From NCBI GenBank assembly GCA_946187935.1, contig CAMHSJ010000005.1, positions 1-64,000 on the forward strand: a stretch of 64,000 nt of DNA. Reading direction: 5' to 3'. The stretch's first letter is position 1; each line of letters begins with the position of its first letter. The position numbers and the translations under genes are program-made. The notes under the pieces were generated by a model, which did no database searches, was not told the origin of the DNA, and saw only the letters and a list, made by a program, of their open reading frames with translations. Positions 19,196 to 28,012 of the stretch are shown here, one piece after another. The DNA comes from an uncultured Clostridia bacterium. GTDB lineage: Bacteria > Bacillota > Clostridia > Saccharofermentanales > Saccharofermentanaceae.

Positions 19196-19224
19196 ATTTT
19201 AATATAAAAAAGCGCATTAGTAAA
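19196..19224 (-). promoter_or_regulatory. Predicted promoter for the glyA operon
   Basis: TTTACT (-35) at 19219-19224 and TAAAAT (-10) at 19196-19201 with a 17-bp spacer, about 40 bp before the glyA start. Confidence 0.5.
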
Positions 19225-19278
19225 CTGAATTTGTCCGCATAAAGAGTCCCATTATTTGTTCAAAAAAGCGATGACAGA

Positions 19279-21252
19279 TCAGGCATAATCAAGCTTATCT
19301 GACAAGACAAGTTCACCATTTTCTATTCTGGCCTTCAATTCGTCAAGAGAAACAGGCTTCGAGAAATAATAACCCTGAAGTCTTTTGCAGCCGACACTTC
19401 TTAAGAATTCAGCCTGTTCTTCGGTCTCAACTCCCTCACAGAGAGTATCAAATTCAAGTTCTTTGGTCATGTTAAAGATGGCGCTGAGGATCATGCGGTT
19501 CTTGGGATTGGTCTCAAATCCTCTAAGGAACATCATGTCGACCTTTATTACGTCAAACTGGTAGTCCTTAAGAGTGTTGAGCGATGAATAACCGGAACCG
19601 AAGTCATCAAGCCAGATAGGATAGCCCTTCATGGCAAGATCCGTTATGGATTCTTTAAGAAGTCCGCTCTCATCATTAAGAGCTGATTCGGTTATCTCAA
19701 CGTGAACATACTTCCTTGGCAAGCCGCTATTCTCATAAAGTTCATCAAGATAAGCAGATACATCCAGCATCTCAAAGTCGAGCCTCGAGAAGTTGAGAGA
19801 TACAGGTATGGCTGTCTGTCCCTTATCCAGGGATTCTTTGATATCTCTGAATACGATCTTGGCAATGCACATGTCGAGCTTGTGTATCAGTCTGTATTCT
19901 TCAAGGACAGGAACGAAAGATGCCGGAGACATAAGTCCGTATTTGGGATCGTCCCATCTGGCAAGAGCTTCTGCTCCGCATAAAGAGTAGTCATCTGCCC
20001 AGACAACGGGCTGGTAGCGGACCTTGATCCATTCCTTCTCCACAGCCTCGTCTATGTGACTGATAATATACTCATTAAGGTGATACTGTGCGGACATATC
20101 CTCGTCGAACTCGACATAGTTTATGCCGAACTGTTTCTTTATCGTATTGCATGCATACCTGGCACGGTCAAGCGCTCTGGCAGACTCGATATGACCTGTC
20201 TTCTTCTCGGCATATGCTCCGATCTTGTATCCGAGCATTATGCCGCCGCTCTCAGCATCCAGGAATTCCTGAAGCGCATCACACTCATTCCTGATGCTCT
20301 GCCGCTTTGTATAGACGATAAAGTGATCGTCAGAGAATCTGGCTACAGGCTCGCCATCAAAGATCTCCTCGAGCTTCTCAGCTATCTTAGCCAAAAGGAC
20401 CGTGCCTTTGCTGAAACCTTCTGATTCGTTATATGTCTTGAAATTAAAGATGTCGATGTAAAGGAATTTCCTTATTACATCAGGTTCGTTGTCAGCCAGC
20501 TTCTTGGCTTCGTTAAGGAACCACCAGAGATTATGTATACCTGTAACCTCGTCATGGTCAGCAATATATTTGAGATGCACATTGGAGCGCTCGAGATCGT
20601 CTCTTGCTGTCGCCTCCGCATATCTTTGCTGATAGATACTGAATGAAACAAGTGATACCGAGATATAGAGCGTGAGGAAATTGACCCATGTTGACTGGAC
20701 CATCTCGACACCGGGACTTTGGTATTTCATAAGATAGTAGAACGCTCCCATAAAGAGAATGATTACCGATAGAGAGAACCACGGACGCCATACCAAAAGC
20801 AGCATACCGAAGATGAGCATTGTAACAAAGCAGAGTATCTGCATTCCCTGCTGGTATTCAGGCCATGAAATATGGATGCCGAAGACAAGACATATGGCTG
20901 TAAAAGCCAACAGTATCGCATTACCGACAATAAGACTCTTGGGTTTCTTGGATCTGAAATAGTAGATCGCATATAAGAGCACGACCAGAGCCGCCAAAGT
21001 GAGAGATACGTACATAGAGTACTTGTCGACAAGCCATGCCCTGGTCTTTGGTTCTCCTGCAAGCGCCTTCTTATATGCATAGATGCCGATGTAGATCATC
21101 ATCCATATCTCAAGGACGAAGATGACAAAACACATATAGACCGACGACTTGATATTAGCCTCCAGGAAGTATCTGGAGACAAATGGTGAATACCTTGAAA
21201 AACCGAACATCACCCTTAAGCGGTTTCCCAATGAAGAATCAGGCTTATCCAT
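19279..21252 (-). CDS. Membrane-bound degenerate GGDEF plus EAL c-di-GMP phosphodiesterase
   Basis: Predicted cyclic-di-GMP phosphodiesterase of 657 residues. Six TM helices occupy about 30-205. A GGDEF domain (about 220-380) has SDDHF instead of GGDEF, so it is probably not a cyclase. The EAL domain (about 395-645) looks active: AEALARW, NFS, VEITESALNDESG, DDFGSGYSSL, IKVD, CEGVETEEQ and LQGYYFSKP are all present. It lies 54 nt after the AIR-synthase-like gene, with no clear terminator between, so it may be the last gene of that operon. Ligand of the membrane part unknown. Confidence 0.92.
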   Translation of the reverse strand: MDKPDSSLGNRLRVMFGFSRYSPFVSRYFLEANIKSSVYMCFVIFVLEIWMMIYIGIYAYKKALAGEPKTRAWLVDKYSMYVSLTLAALVVLLYAIYYFRSKKPKSLIVGNAILLAFTAICLVFGIHISWPEYQQGMQILCFVTMLIFGMLLLVWRPWFSLSVIILFMGAFYYLMKYQSPGVEMVQSTWVNFLTLYISVSLVSFSIYQQRYAEATARDDLERSNVHLKYIADHDEVTGIHNLWWFLNEAKKLADNEPDVIRKFLYIDIFNFKTYNESEGFSKGTVLLAKIAEKLEEIFDGEPVARFSDDHFIVYTKRQSIRNECDALQEFLDAESGGIMLGYKIGAYAEKKTGHIESARALDRARYACNTIKKQFGINYVEFDEDMSAQYHLNEYIISHIDEAVEKEWIKVRYQPVVWADDYSLCGAEALARWDDPKYGLMSPASFVPVLEEYRLIHKLDMCIAKIVFRDIKESLDKGQTAIPVSLNFSRLDFEMLDVSAYLDELYENSGLPRKYVHVEITESALNDESGLLKESITDLAMKGYPIWLDDFGSGYSSLNTLKDYQFDVIKVDMMFLRGFETNPKNRMILSAIFNMTKELEFDTLCEGVETEEQAEFLRSVGCKRLQGYYFSKPVSLDELKARIENGELVLSDKLDYA

Positions 21253-21306
21253 ATTGATATGCTAACATCAATAAGGAAGCCTCTGATTAATTAAATGAAA
21301 ACAAAC

Positions 21307-22341
21307 TTAAAACTTATCGACTTTGTATATCTCATCTGCAGACGGAGGAGGCAAAACCTTGACTGAACCGTCAAGATCAATGTATTCCGCCTTGCCGGAA
21401 TCAGTAAACTCGCCTATCACAGTGGCCCTGACACCATTTTCCCTAAGATGCTCTATTACCCTGTCAGGCTCAGGCGTAGCGATCATGAGTGCTCCTGAAG
21501 ATATAAGGCGGAAAAGATCAAGACCAAGAGCTTCACATATCGCTTTGGAGCAATCAGTAAAAGGAACGCTGCGCTTGTCTAATATCACACCAGTCTTGGA
21601 GAAATCTGCCATCTCAAAAGCCGCACCGAAGACACCGCCCTCTGTGACATCGTGCATGAGGTTAACGGCGGAATCAAAGAATCCGTCATCACGTTTGCTT
21701 CCTGAAGAAGATCTTAAGGCACCTGCCAGACTGCCTTCCTTAACAACGGAGATCAGCTCTGAATAACCGAGGGCTTCTTTGATAAACTCTTCTTTGACCT
21801 TGCCCTCGATCTTTTCTCTGTGCTCGTTTGCAACGATATAAGTGCCTTCTATAGCAGCAGTCTTGGTAAGGATGAGCTTATCACCGGGCCTTGCATGTCC
21901 CAAAGGGACCGATGAACCCTTTTCTGCAATGCCGTATGCTGTTGAAATGACAATGAAGCTGTTAACGGAATCAGACACTTCAGTATGTCCGCCAACGATA
22001 TCAACACCGAGCGCGGATGCTTCGTAACTTGCCTGGACGACGATATCCTTGATGTCATCTTCTGACGCCGAAGGCGGAACAATTATAACGATCAGGATCC
22101 CTGAAGGACGGATACCGCATGCCGCGATATCATTGCAGGATACATGGATAGCGAGCGTACCTGACTTGGTGCCTCCCGCGGTAATCGGGTCTGATGAAGT
22201 GACCATAAGATTGTCGCCAACTTTGACCCAGGCGCAGTCAGCACCTATACCCGCGCCGGACAGCGTGTTCTTCGAGAGTTTCGGGAGTCTGGAAAGGACC
22301 AGATCCTCAAGTTGTTCGTCTGTCAGCTTGCCTATTCTCAT
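21307..22341 (-). CDS. AIR synthase-related (HypE/PurM-fold) protein
   Basis: Member of the PurM/ThiL/SelD/HypE ATP-dependent kinase-synthase fold; 344 residues. The N-terminal domain has GAGIGADCAWVK and SSDPITAG, followed by NDIAACGIRPSG, which resembles the ATP-binding loop of HypE and ThiL. IVGGHTEVSD and LMHDVTEGGVFGAA are conserved in HypE-like proteins. It lacks the SelD Cys/Sec motif at the N-terminus and the HypE C-terminal PRIC Cys, so a SelD or HypE assignment is not supported. The ATG begins one base after the thiI stop; a TTG further upstream is possible. Context suggests a role in sulfur or thiamine-linked chemistry. Confidence 0.82.
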   Translation of the reverse strand: MRIGKLTDEQLEDLVLSRLPKLSKNTLSGAGIGADCAWVKVGDNLMVTSSDPITAGGTKSGTLAIHVSCNDIAACGIRPSGILIVIIVPPSASEDDIKDIVVQASYEASALGVDIVGGHTEVSDSVNSFIVISTAYGIAEKGSSVPLGHARPGDKLILTKTAAIEGTYIVANEHREKIEGKVKEEFIKEALGYSELISVVKEGSLAGALRSSSGSKRDDGFFDSAVNLMHDVTEGGVFGAAFEMADFSKTGVILDKRSVPFTDCSKAICEALGLDLFRLISSGALMIATPEPDRVIEHLRENGVRATVIGEFTDSGKAEYIDLDGSVKVLPPPSADEIYKVDKF

Positions 22342-22342
22342 G

Positions 22343-23548
22343 TCAGTCAAAAGGATTAATGACGATATCTTCCGTACCGTTCACGCCTGCTTCTACCATA
22401 GCTTCGATATCGATATTCTTCTCTGCTTCAATAACATCTTCCGGGTGAGGATGCGTCTTGGGATGCTTGGCTACGAATACCGTGCAGCAGTCTTCGTAAG
22501 GAAGGATGGATGTCTCGAATGCTCCTATCTGCCTGGAGATATCACATGTAGCCTGCTTGTCCATACCGATAAGAGGCCTTAAGACCGGCATCTTAACGAC
22601 TTCATTTGTTGCCGCTATTGCTTCCAATGTCTGGGATGCTACCTGCCCTAAGCTCTCGCCTGTTATAAGGCACTTGCAGCCATCTTTTACAGCCAGGCGC
22701 TCTGCGATCTGGAGCATTACCCTTCTCATCGTGATAGTTAGCATATCCTGCGGCGAGTTCTTGTACATGTCGAGCTGGATCTTAGTAAAGTTTACGACAT
22801 GGAGCGTCATCCTGCCCGAAAAGCCTGACACTATCCTTGCTAGATCCTTGACTTTATCAAGAGCCTGCTCGCTCGTGTAAGGATATGAATGGAAATATAC
22901 CGCATTAAGAGGCATGCCGCGCGAAGCCATCATGAAGCCTGCAACAGGGCTGTCGATACCGCCAGACAAAAGGAGCATGCCCTTGCCCGACGTTCCGACA
23001 GGCAGGCCTCTGTGTGCCATCATCTTGCCTGAATAGATATAGTTATAATCCCTGATCTCAACATTAAGGATAAAGTCAGGATTCTTGACATTGACCTTAA
23101 GACCCGGGAAGTTTACGAGTATCTGGTATCCGAGTTCTGTGCAGATCTCAGGAGAGTTCATCGGGAAAGCCTTGTTGCCGCGCTTGGAATCGACCTTGAA
23201 AGTCTTATATTCAGGGTGGTTTGTCAGAAGCTCCGTAACATGCTCTATGGCATTTTGAGTTACGGCATCAAAGCCGCCTTCAAACTTTCTGGCAAGGCTT
23301 ACAGAGACTATGCCGAAGACCTGCGTTACCGCCTGCATGATCTCTTTGGCATTGTTCTCTGTTGCAAAATACGGGTTGTCTTCATCAACAGGCTCGATCC
23401 AGATACGGCTCTGAGTCTGGAAGATCTTAAGATTACCGAATTTCTTAAGCCGGTACTTAAGGTTGGATTTGAGCTGGATCTCAAAGGATCCTCTGTTTAA
23501 GCCCTTAAGGGTGATCTCACCCATTCTTGCAAGAAGGATATTAGACAT
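22343..23548 (-). CDS. thiI: tRNA 4-thiouridine synthase ThiI (no rhodanese domain)
   Basis: Adenylates U8 of tRNA and accepts sulfur to make 4-thiouridine; in some bacteria also acts in thiazole synthesis. It is 401 residues: an N-terminal ferredoxin-like domain, a THUMP domain (about 60-165) and a PP-loop ATPase with LLSGGIDSPVAGF. The C-terminal rhodanese domain of the E. coli type is absent, as in Bacillus-type ThiI, which takes persulfide from a dedicated cysteine desulfurase. That partner is the gene 16 nt upstream. Confidence 0.96.
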   Translation of the reverse strand: MSNILLARMGEITLKGLNRGSFEIQLKSNLKYRLKKFGNLKIFQTQSRIWIEPVDEDNPYFATENNAKEIMQAVTQVFGIVSVSLARKFEGGFDAVTQNAIEHVTELLTNHPEYKTFKVDSKRGNKAFPMNSPEICTELGYQILVNFPGLKVNVKNPDFILNVEIRDYNYIYSGKMMAHRGLPVGTSGKGMLLLSGGIDSPVAGFMMASRGMPLNAVYFHSYPYTSEQALDKVKDLARIVSGFSGRMTLHVVNFTKIQLDMYKNSPQDMLTITMRRVMLQIAERLAVKDGCKCLITGESLGQVASQTLEAIAATNEVVKMPVLRPLIGMDKQATCDISRQIGAFETSILPYEDCCTVFVAKHPKTHPHPEDVIEAEKNIDIEAMVEAGVNGTEDIVINPFD

Positions 23549-23564
23549 TTATTCACCTTTATCT

Positions 23565-24707
23565 TTAATGTTTTACGAGGAATGTATCGTAGATCTCATC
23601 AATGGTCTTAATGAATTCTTTAGCTTCATCCATTGTATTATAACGCGAGAAGCTCAGTCTTACAGCATTAGCGGCGATCTTGCGGTCAACACCTGATTCC
23701 AGGAGGACATAAGATACCTTCTTAGCCTTGCTCGAACATGCGGAAACTGTTGAAACATATATCTTATATATCTCAAGGCAATGAAGCATCGTCTCTGACT
23801 CAAAACCCGAGAATGAGACATTGAGCACATAAGGGACAGCATCGTCAGGAGAAAGAATGACCGCATCTCTTTTGACAAGTTCGGACCTGAGATAAGCATT
23901 TATCTTGGCAATATCAGAATGAGAATCATCCATAGAAGCTGCGGCCTCGGAAAGGGCCTTCTCAAAAGCCTTGGCGAGCATGAGGCTCTGCGTTCCGGAT
24001 CTCATGTTCTTCTGCTGGCCGCCGCCATAGATAAGAGGATCTATCTTAACGGATGACTTAAGATATAAGATGCCTGTTCCCTTAACAGAGTGGATCTTAT
24101 GGCCAGAGAAGGAACACATATCAACACCGAGTCCATGAAGATCTATCTTCATCTTGCCCAACGCCTGAACGGCATCAAGATAGATGGCAGTCTGTCTGCT
24201 GATCTTATTTCTCAGATCTACGATCTCTTCTATGGGAAGGACACTTCCCGTCTCGTTATTTACAAGGGTAAAGCACAAAAGAGCAACGCCACCTTTGGAA
24301 AGCTCTTCTTCCAGAAGGCCAAGGTTGGGCTTGCCGGCCTTATCAACTGGCAGATAGATGACCTCGAAGCCCTGCTTTTCGAGAAGGGCAAGACACTCTA
24401 ATGTTGCCTTGTGCTCGGTACGGGTAGAGATTATCTTGTTGCCGCTGCGCTTATTTCTCGAGACATACCCTCTTATGGCAGTATTGGCACTCTCAGTCGC
24501 GCAGGATGTAAAGATGATCTCATCAGCATCCGCTCCAAGGAGCCGCGCTATATTCGTCTGGCATTCACGGTAGAGCTTGTCAGCTTTAACCCCAAGTGTA
24601 TGAAGAGATCCCGGATTGCCCGAGACCTCATCTTCAAGATATTCTCTTACTATGCTCCTGACTCCCTCAGACGGGAAAGTCGTAGCGCTGTTATCGAAAT
24701 AGATCAT
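23565..24707 (-). CDS. Cysteine desulfurase (NifS/IscS family), partner of ThiI
   Basis: PLP enzyme transferring sulfur from cysteine to an active-site Cys persulfide. It is 380 residues. The PLP lysine is in [10 protein letters not shown], the nucleophilic Cys loop is VSACSSK, and the N-terminus shows [10 protein letters not shown]. The gene order desulfurase-thiI matches the NifZ-ThiI pair of Bacillus, so tRNA thiolation is the likely main role rather than general Fe-S assembly (no iscU/sufU beside it). The ATG overlaps the purB stop by 4 nt (ATGA). Confidence 0.94.
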   Translation of the reverse strand: MIYFDNSATTFPSEGVRSIVREYLEDEVSGNPGSLHTLGVKADKLYRECQTNIARLLGADADEIIFTSCATESANTAIRGYVSRNKRSGNKIISTRTEHKATLECLALLEKQGFEVIYLPVDKAGKPNLGLLEEELSKGGVALLCFTLVNNETGSVLPIEEIVDLRNKISRQTAIYLDAVQALGKMKIDLHGLGVDMCSFSGHKIHSVKGTGILYLKSSVKIDPLIYGGGQQKNMRSGTQSLMLAKAFEKALSEAAASMDDSHSDIAKINAYLRSELVKRDAVILSPDDAVPYVLNVSFSGFESETMLHCLEIYKIYVSTVSACSSKAKKVSYVLLESGVDRKIAANAVRLSFSRYNTMDEAKEFIKTIDEIYDTFLVKH

Positions 24708-26137
24708 ACCTTGAGTTCAACTGCACTCACATTGAGATCGTCCTTGTATTTCTCGAGCAGCGGGTTTACGCACTCTTCAAGGAAAGCTGTTACCTGCTCA
24801 GGGCATCTGCCGATGTAGAGCTTGGGATCAGTAAGCTCGCTCAAGCGCTCTGCACTTACGCCGAATTCAGGATCAGCTGCTATAAGCTCGAGCATATTGT
24901 TGGGCTTGCCCTGCTCTTTTACGACCTTGCCTGCTTCAACGGAGAATACTCTGATCTTCTCATGAAGGTCCTGACGGTCTCCACCTCTTTCAACAGCATC
25001 CATGAGGATGTTCTCAGTAGCCATGAAAGGTATCTCATCTCTTAAGTGCTTCTCGATCATCTTGTCGTAAACGATAAGTCCGCCTGCAACATTGGCATAG
25101 ATACCGAGAACAGCATCGACTGCCAGGAAAGCCTCAGGGATAGAGATCCTCTTGTTTGCAGAATCATCAAGAGTCCTCTCAAACCACTGCTCGGCAGCTG
25201 TCATCATGGGCGAAGACGAAACTGAGATAACATATCTTGAAAGTGATGCGATCCTCTCAGATCTCATCGGATTACGCTTATAAGCCATTGCGGATGAGCC
25301 GATCTGACCTGCTTCCTTAGGTTCCTCGACCTCCTTGAGATGCTGGAGGAGCCTTATGTCGTTAGAGAACTTGTGAGCGCTCTGAGCGATGCCGCAAAGA
25401 GCATTCATTACGATGGAATCAACCTTACGGGTATAGGTCTGGCCGCTTACATAGTAAGAGGACTCAAAACCCATCTTGGAGCAGATCTTCTTGTCGAGTT
25501 CAACGCACTTGGCATGGTCGCCGTGGAAGAGCTCAAGGAAGGAAGCCTGTGTGCCTGTAGTACCCTTGCATCCCAGGAGCTTAAGGCATGAGATCGCATG
25601 CTCGACTTCTTCAAGATCCAATACGAGATCCTGAAGCCAGAGCGTAGCTCTCTTGCCGACCGTTACGGGCTGTGCCGGCTGGAAATGAGTAAAACCCAGA
25701 GTGGGAAGTGACTTATATTCTTCAGCAAAAGCAGCAAGCTTGGAGATAACTGATACGAGTCTCTTACGTGTAAGTACGAGAGCTTCTCTCATGAGGATGA
25801 TGTCCGTGTTGTCACCTACATAGCAGGATGTTGCACCAAGATGGATGATGCCCTTGGCATTCGGGCACTGCTCACCATATGCATGAACGTGAGCCATGAC
25901 ATCGTGGCGGACGATCTTCTCCTCTCTTGCCGCAACATCGTAGTTGATGTCATCTGCATGAGCTTTCAGTTCCTCGATCTGTTCGTCTGTTATGTTAAGA
26001 CCGAGTTCCTTCTCGGACTCTGCAAGAGCGATCCAAAGTCTTCTCCATGTAGTGAACTTCTTATCAGGAGAGAAGATGTACTGCATCTCCTTGCTGGCAT
26101 ATCTGGAATTAAGCGGGCTCTCGTAAATGTCTTTCAT
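24704..26137 (-). CDS. purB: Adenylosuccinate lyase
   Basis: Cleaves SAICAR and adenylosuccinate in purine synthesis, releasing fumarate. It is 477 residues, the long form. The fumarase-superfamily signature [16 protein letters not shown] is present; [10 protein letters not shown] and TQASFLELF are other active-site segments. The ATG at 26137 is chosen because AGGAGTGA lies just upstream; the frame opens earlier at a TTG. It follows the aspartate aminotransferase gene by 4 nt, pairing aspartate production with an aspartate-using pathway. Confidence 0.97.
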   Translation of the reverse strand: MKDIYESPLNSRYASKEMQYIFSPDKKFTTWRRLWIALAESEKELGLNITDEQIEELKAHADDINYDVAAREEKIVRHDVMAHVHAYGEQCPNAKGIIHLGATSCYVGDNTDIILMREALVLTRKRLVSVISKLAAFAEEYKSLPTLGFTHFQPAQPVTVGKRATLWLQDLVLDLEEVEHAISCLKLLGCKGTTGTQASFLELFHGDHAKCVELDKKICSKMGFESSYYVSGQTYTRKVDSIVMNALCGIAQSAHKFSNDIRLLQHLKEVEEPKEAGQIGSSAMAYKRNPMRSERIASLSRYVISVSSSPMMTAAEQWFERTLDDSANKRISIPEAFLAVDAVLGIYANVAGGLIVYDKMIEKHLRDEIPFMATENILMDAVERGGDRQDLHEKIRVFSVEAGKVVKEQGKPNNMLELIAADPEFGVSAERLSELTDPKLYIGRCPEQVTAFLEECVNPLLEKYKDDLNVSAVELKV

Positions 26138-26141
26138 GACG

Positions 26142-27431
26142 TCACTCCTCAAGTAATTTATCGATAGCTGTTATTTTAGCACATACAGTAAGGATCTTGG
26201 TGGCTTTGATGAGGTCTTCCCTGGGGGGATAAGACGGTGAAAGCCTGATGCTCGCATCATCAGGATCCTTGCCGTAGGGATAGCTTGCGCCTGCGGGTGT
26301 AAGAGCAACGCCTGCCTCCTTGCACATCGTAACGATATTTGTTGCCGTGCCGGGCATGACGTAGAAGTTGATGAAATATCCGCCCTTGGGATCTGTCCAG
26401 TGCCAGATATCCTTATCGTTTCCGAGTTCTTCAGATAATATGCCGGATACTGCGGCAAACTTGGGTCTTAAGATCTCAGCATGTTTTCTCATCTGATCTA
26501 AGACAGCTTCGTATGTGGGAAGGAATCTCGCATGTGCGAGCTGGTTCACCTTATTAGTGCAGATAGCCTGAACAGAAAGGATCTTTCTGGCATAAGCCAT
26601 GCTGTCCTTGTTGGCTGCAAAGCATGAGATACCGCCGCCTGCAAAAGTGATCTTGGATGAAGAAGCAAATTCATACACCCTGTTAGGGTTGCCTGCTTCA
26701 GCGCAAAGAGAGAGCATGTCAGGAAGATGTCCCCACTCTGTCTCGTCTTCAGCTAAATGGTGAACGACATAAGCGTTGTCCCAATAGATCCTGAAGTCAG
26801 GGGCAGCAGTCTTCATATTGGCAAGACGTCTGCATGTCTCTTCGGAATAAACGATGCCGTCCGGATTGCTGTAGCAGGGAACGCACCAGATACCAAGGAC
26901 CTTCTCATCCTTGACTAATTCTTCGACCATGTCCATATCAGGACCGTTATCTGTCATGGGGACTGCTATGAGCTCGAAACCCATCTTCTCAGTTACCCTG
27001 AAGTGACGGTCGTAACCGGGTGCGGGGCAAAGCCACTTCCTGCCCTCGATCTGTGACCAGGGCTTTGGAGAATCGACTTCACCAAAGACCATAGCCCTCA
27101 TGATACCGTCAAACATCTGGTTCAAAGATGAAGAGTTGCCCATGAAGAGGTTGTCCTTGTCCGTTCCCAATATGTCTGCAAAGACTTTCCTTATGTCTTC
27201 GATGCCGCAGGGTACGCCGTAGTTTCTTACGTCTTCATTCTTGCAGGACTTAAAGTCAGTCGAAGAAAGTGAATCGTACATGTGATTAGACAGATCGAGC
27301 TGTTCAGGAGACGGCTTGCCTCTGGTCATATCAAGAGACAGGTTCATCGCCTTGTAGTTCTCATAGAGCTTGATAAGCTCTTCTCTTTGCTGTCTAAGCT
27401 CCTCAGCTGACATTTCTCTTAAACTCTTCAT
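26142..27431 (-). CDS. Aspartate aminotransferase, subgroup Ic (AspT type)
   Basis: PLP transaminase interconverting aspartate and oxaloacetate. It is 429 residues from the ATG at 27431, supported by [49 protein letters not shown] and [15 protein letters not shown] closely resemble the Corynebacterium AspT (subgroup Ic, MocR-type fold) as I recall it. The PLP lysine is in [12 protein letters not shown]. First gene of a run aspT-purB-cysteine desulfurase-thiI-AIRS-like. A promoter is predicted at 27514-27542. Confidence 0.9.
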   Translation of the reverse strand: MKSLREMSAEELRQQREELIKLYENYKAMNLSLDMTRGKPSPEQLDLSNHMYDSLSSTDFKSCKNEDVRNYGVPCGIEDIRKVFADILGTDKDNLFMGNSSSLNQMFDGIMRAMVFGEVDSPKPWSQIEGRKWLCPAPGYDRHFRVTEKMGFELIAVPMTDNGPDMDMVEELVKDEKVLGIWCVPCYSNPDGIVYSEETCRRLANMKTAAPDFRIYWDNAYVVHHLAEDETEWGHLPDMLSLCAEAGNPNRVYEFASSSKITFAGGGISCFAANKDSMAYARKILSVQAICTNKVNQLAHARFLPTYEAVLDQMRKHAEILRPKFAAVSGILSEELGNDKDIWHWTDPKGGYFINFYVMPGTATNIVTMCKEAGVALTPAGASYPYGKDPDDASIRLSPSYPPREDLIKATKILTVCAKITAIDKLLEE

Positions 27432-27513
27432 CTCGGGCCTTCTTTCTGAAAATGAAATTTTGGAATGGCAATCTTGCATATTTTTAAAAGCATACCGCCT
27501 CAAGACCGAAGTA

Positions 27514-27542
27514 ATTATATGTAAAATGCAATTTGAGGGCAA
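27514..27542 (-). promoter_or_regulatory. Predicted promoter for the aspT-purB-thiI operon
   Basis: TTGCCC (-35) at 27537-27542 and ATATAATTAC-embedded TATAAT (-10) at 27514-27519 with a 17-bp spacer. It begins 21 bp after the yraN stop and leaves an ~75-nt leader without recognisable riboswitch structure. Confidence 0.6.
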
Positions 27543-27562
27543 TAAAATTTCATTGTTCTTTA

Positions 27563-27931
27563 TTAAAAAGGGATAATTTCTACATTTTGTACTAAGCCTG
27601 AGCTGTTATGGGTAACCTGCCCTATCAAAAATACAACATTTCTGTCCTGAAGGCCGAACCTGCTCAGCATGTATCCTGTGCACCTTAAGATCTTTCTTTG
27701 CTTGCCCGGGCCGACCGATTCAACGGATGTCGGATAAGGACCAAAATTCTGTCTGGACCTTACTTCAACAACGTATATGTCGCCGTCCTTTTCGAGCACG
27801 AGATCAAGCTCTCCGACATTGTGCACGGCGAAGTTTCTTACTATCAGACTGTATCCTTTGCCAAGCATCAGATCCAGGACAGCCTGCTCGGCAGTATCGC
27901 CTGTTTTTCTTTTTTCTGTACGATTGTCCAT
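27563..27931 (-). CDS. yraN: YraN/UPF0102 family endonuclease-fold protein
   Basis: Small protein of 122 residues with the PD-(D/E)xK-like core of UPF0102: GDTAEQAVLDLMLGKGY, then GELDLVLEKDGDIYVVEVRSR, in which Glu, Asp and Glu-x-(K/R) form the putative nuclease site (R where many have K). The family role is uncertain; links to recombination and DNA uptake have been proposed. It is divergent from the EAL-type gene at 28013 and precedes the aspT operon on the same strand, with a promoter between them. Confidence 0.92.
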   Translation of the reverse strand: MDNRTEKRKTGDTAEQAVLDLMLGKGYSLIVRNFAVHNVGELDLVLEKDGDIYVVEVRSRQNFGPYPTSVESVGPGKQRKILRCTGYMLSRFGLQDRNVVFLIGQVTHNSSGLVQNVEIIPF

Positions 27932-27952
27932 TTGATAACCTCAATATTTCTA

Positions 27953-27981
27953 TTGCAACTTGTTTTTGTCGCTATTATTAT
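27953..27981 (+). promoter_or_regulatory. Predicted promoter for the 28013 EAL-type gene
   Basis: TTGCAA (-35) at 27953-27958 and TATTAT (-10) at 27976-27981 with a 17-bp spacer, in the divergent yraN/EAL intergenic region. Confidence 0.5.
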
Positions 27982-28012
27982 TAAGCTAACTGTTTGATAC
28001 AGGAGTAGTTAC

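Noticed and set aside
21253..21306. Short inverted repeat ATTGAT...ATCAAT overlapping the GGDEF/EAL start
   Set aside because: Six-bp arms of low complexity; no promoter match nearby, so an operator is not supported.
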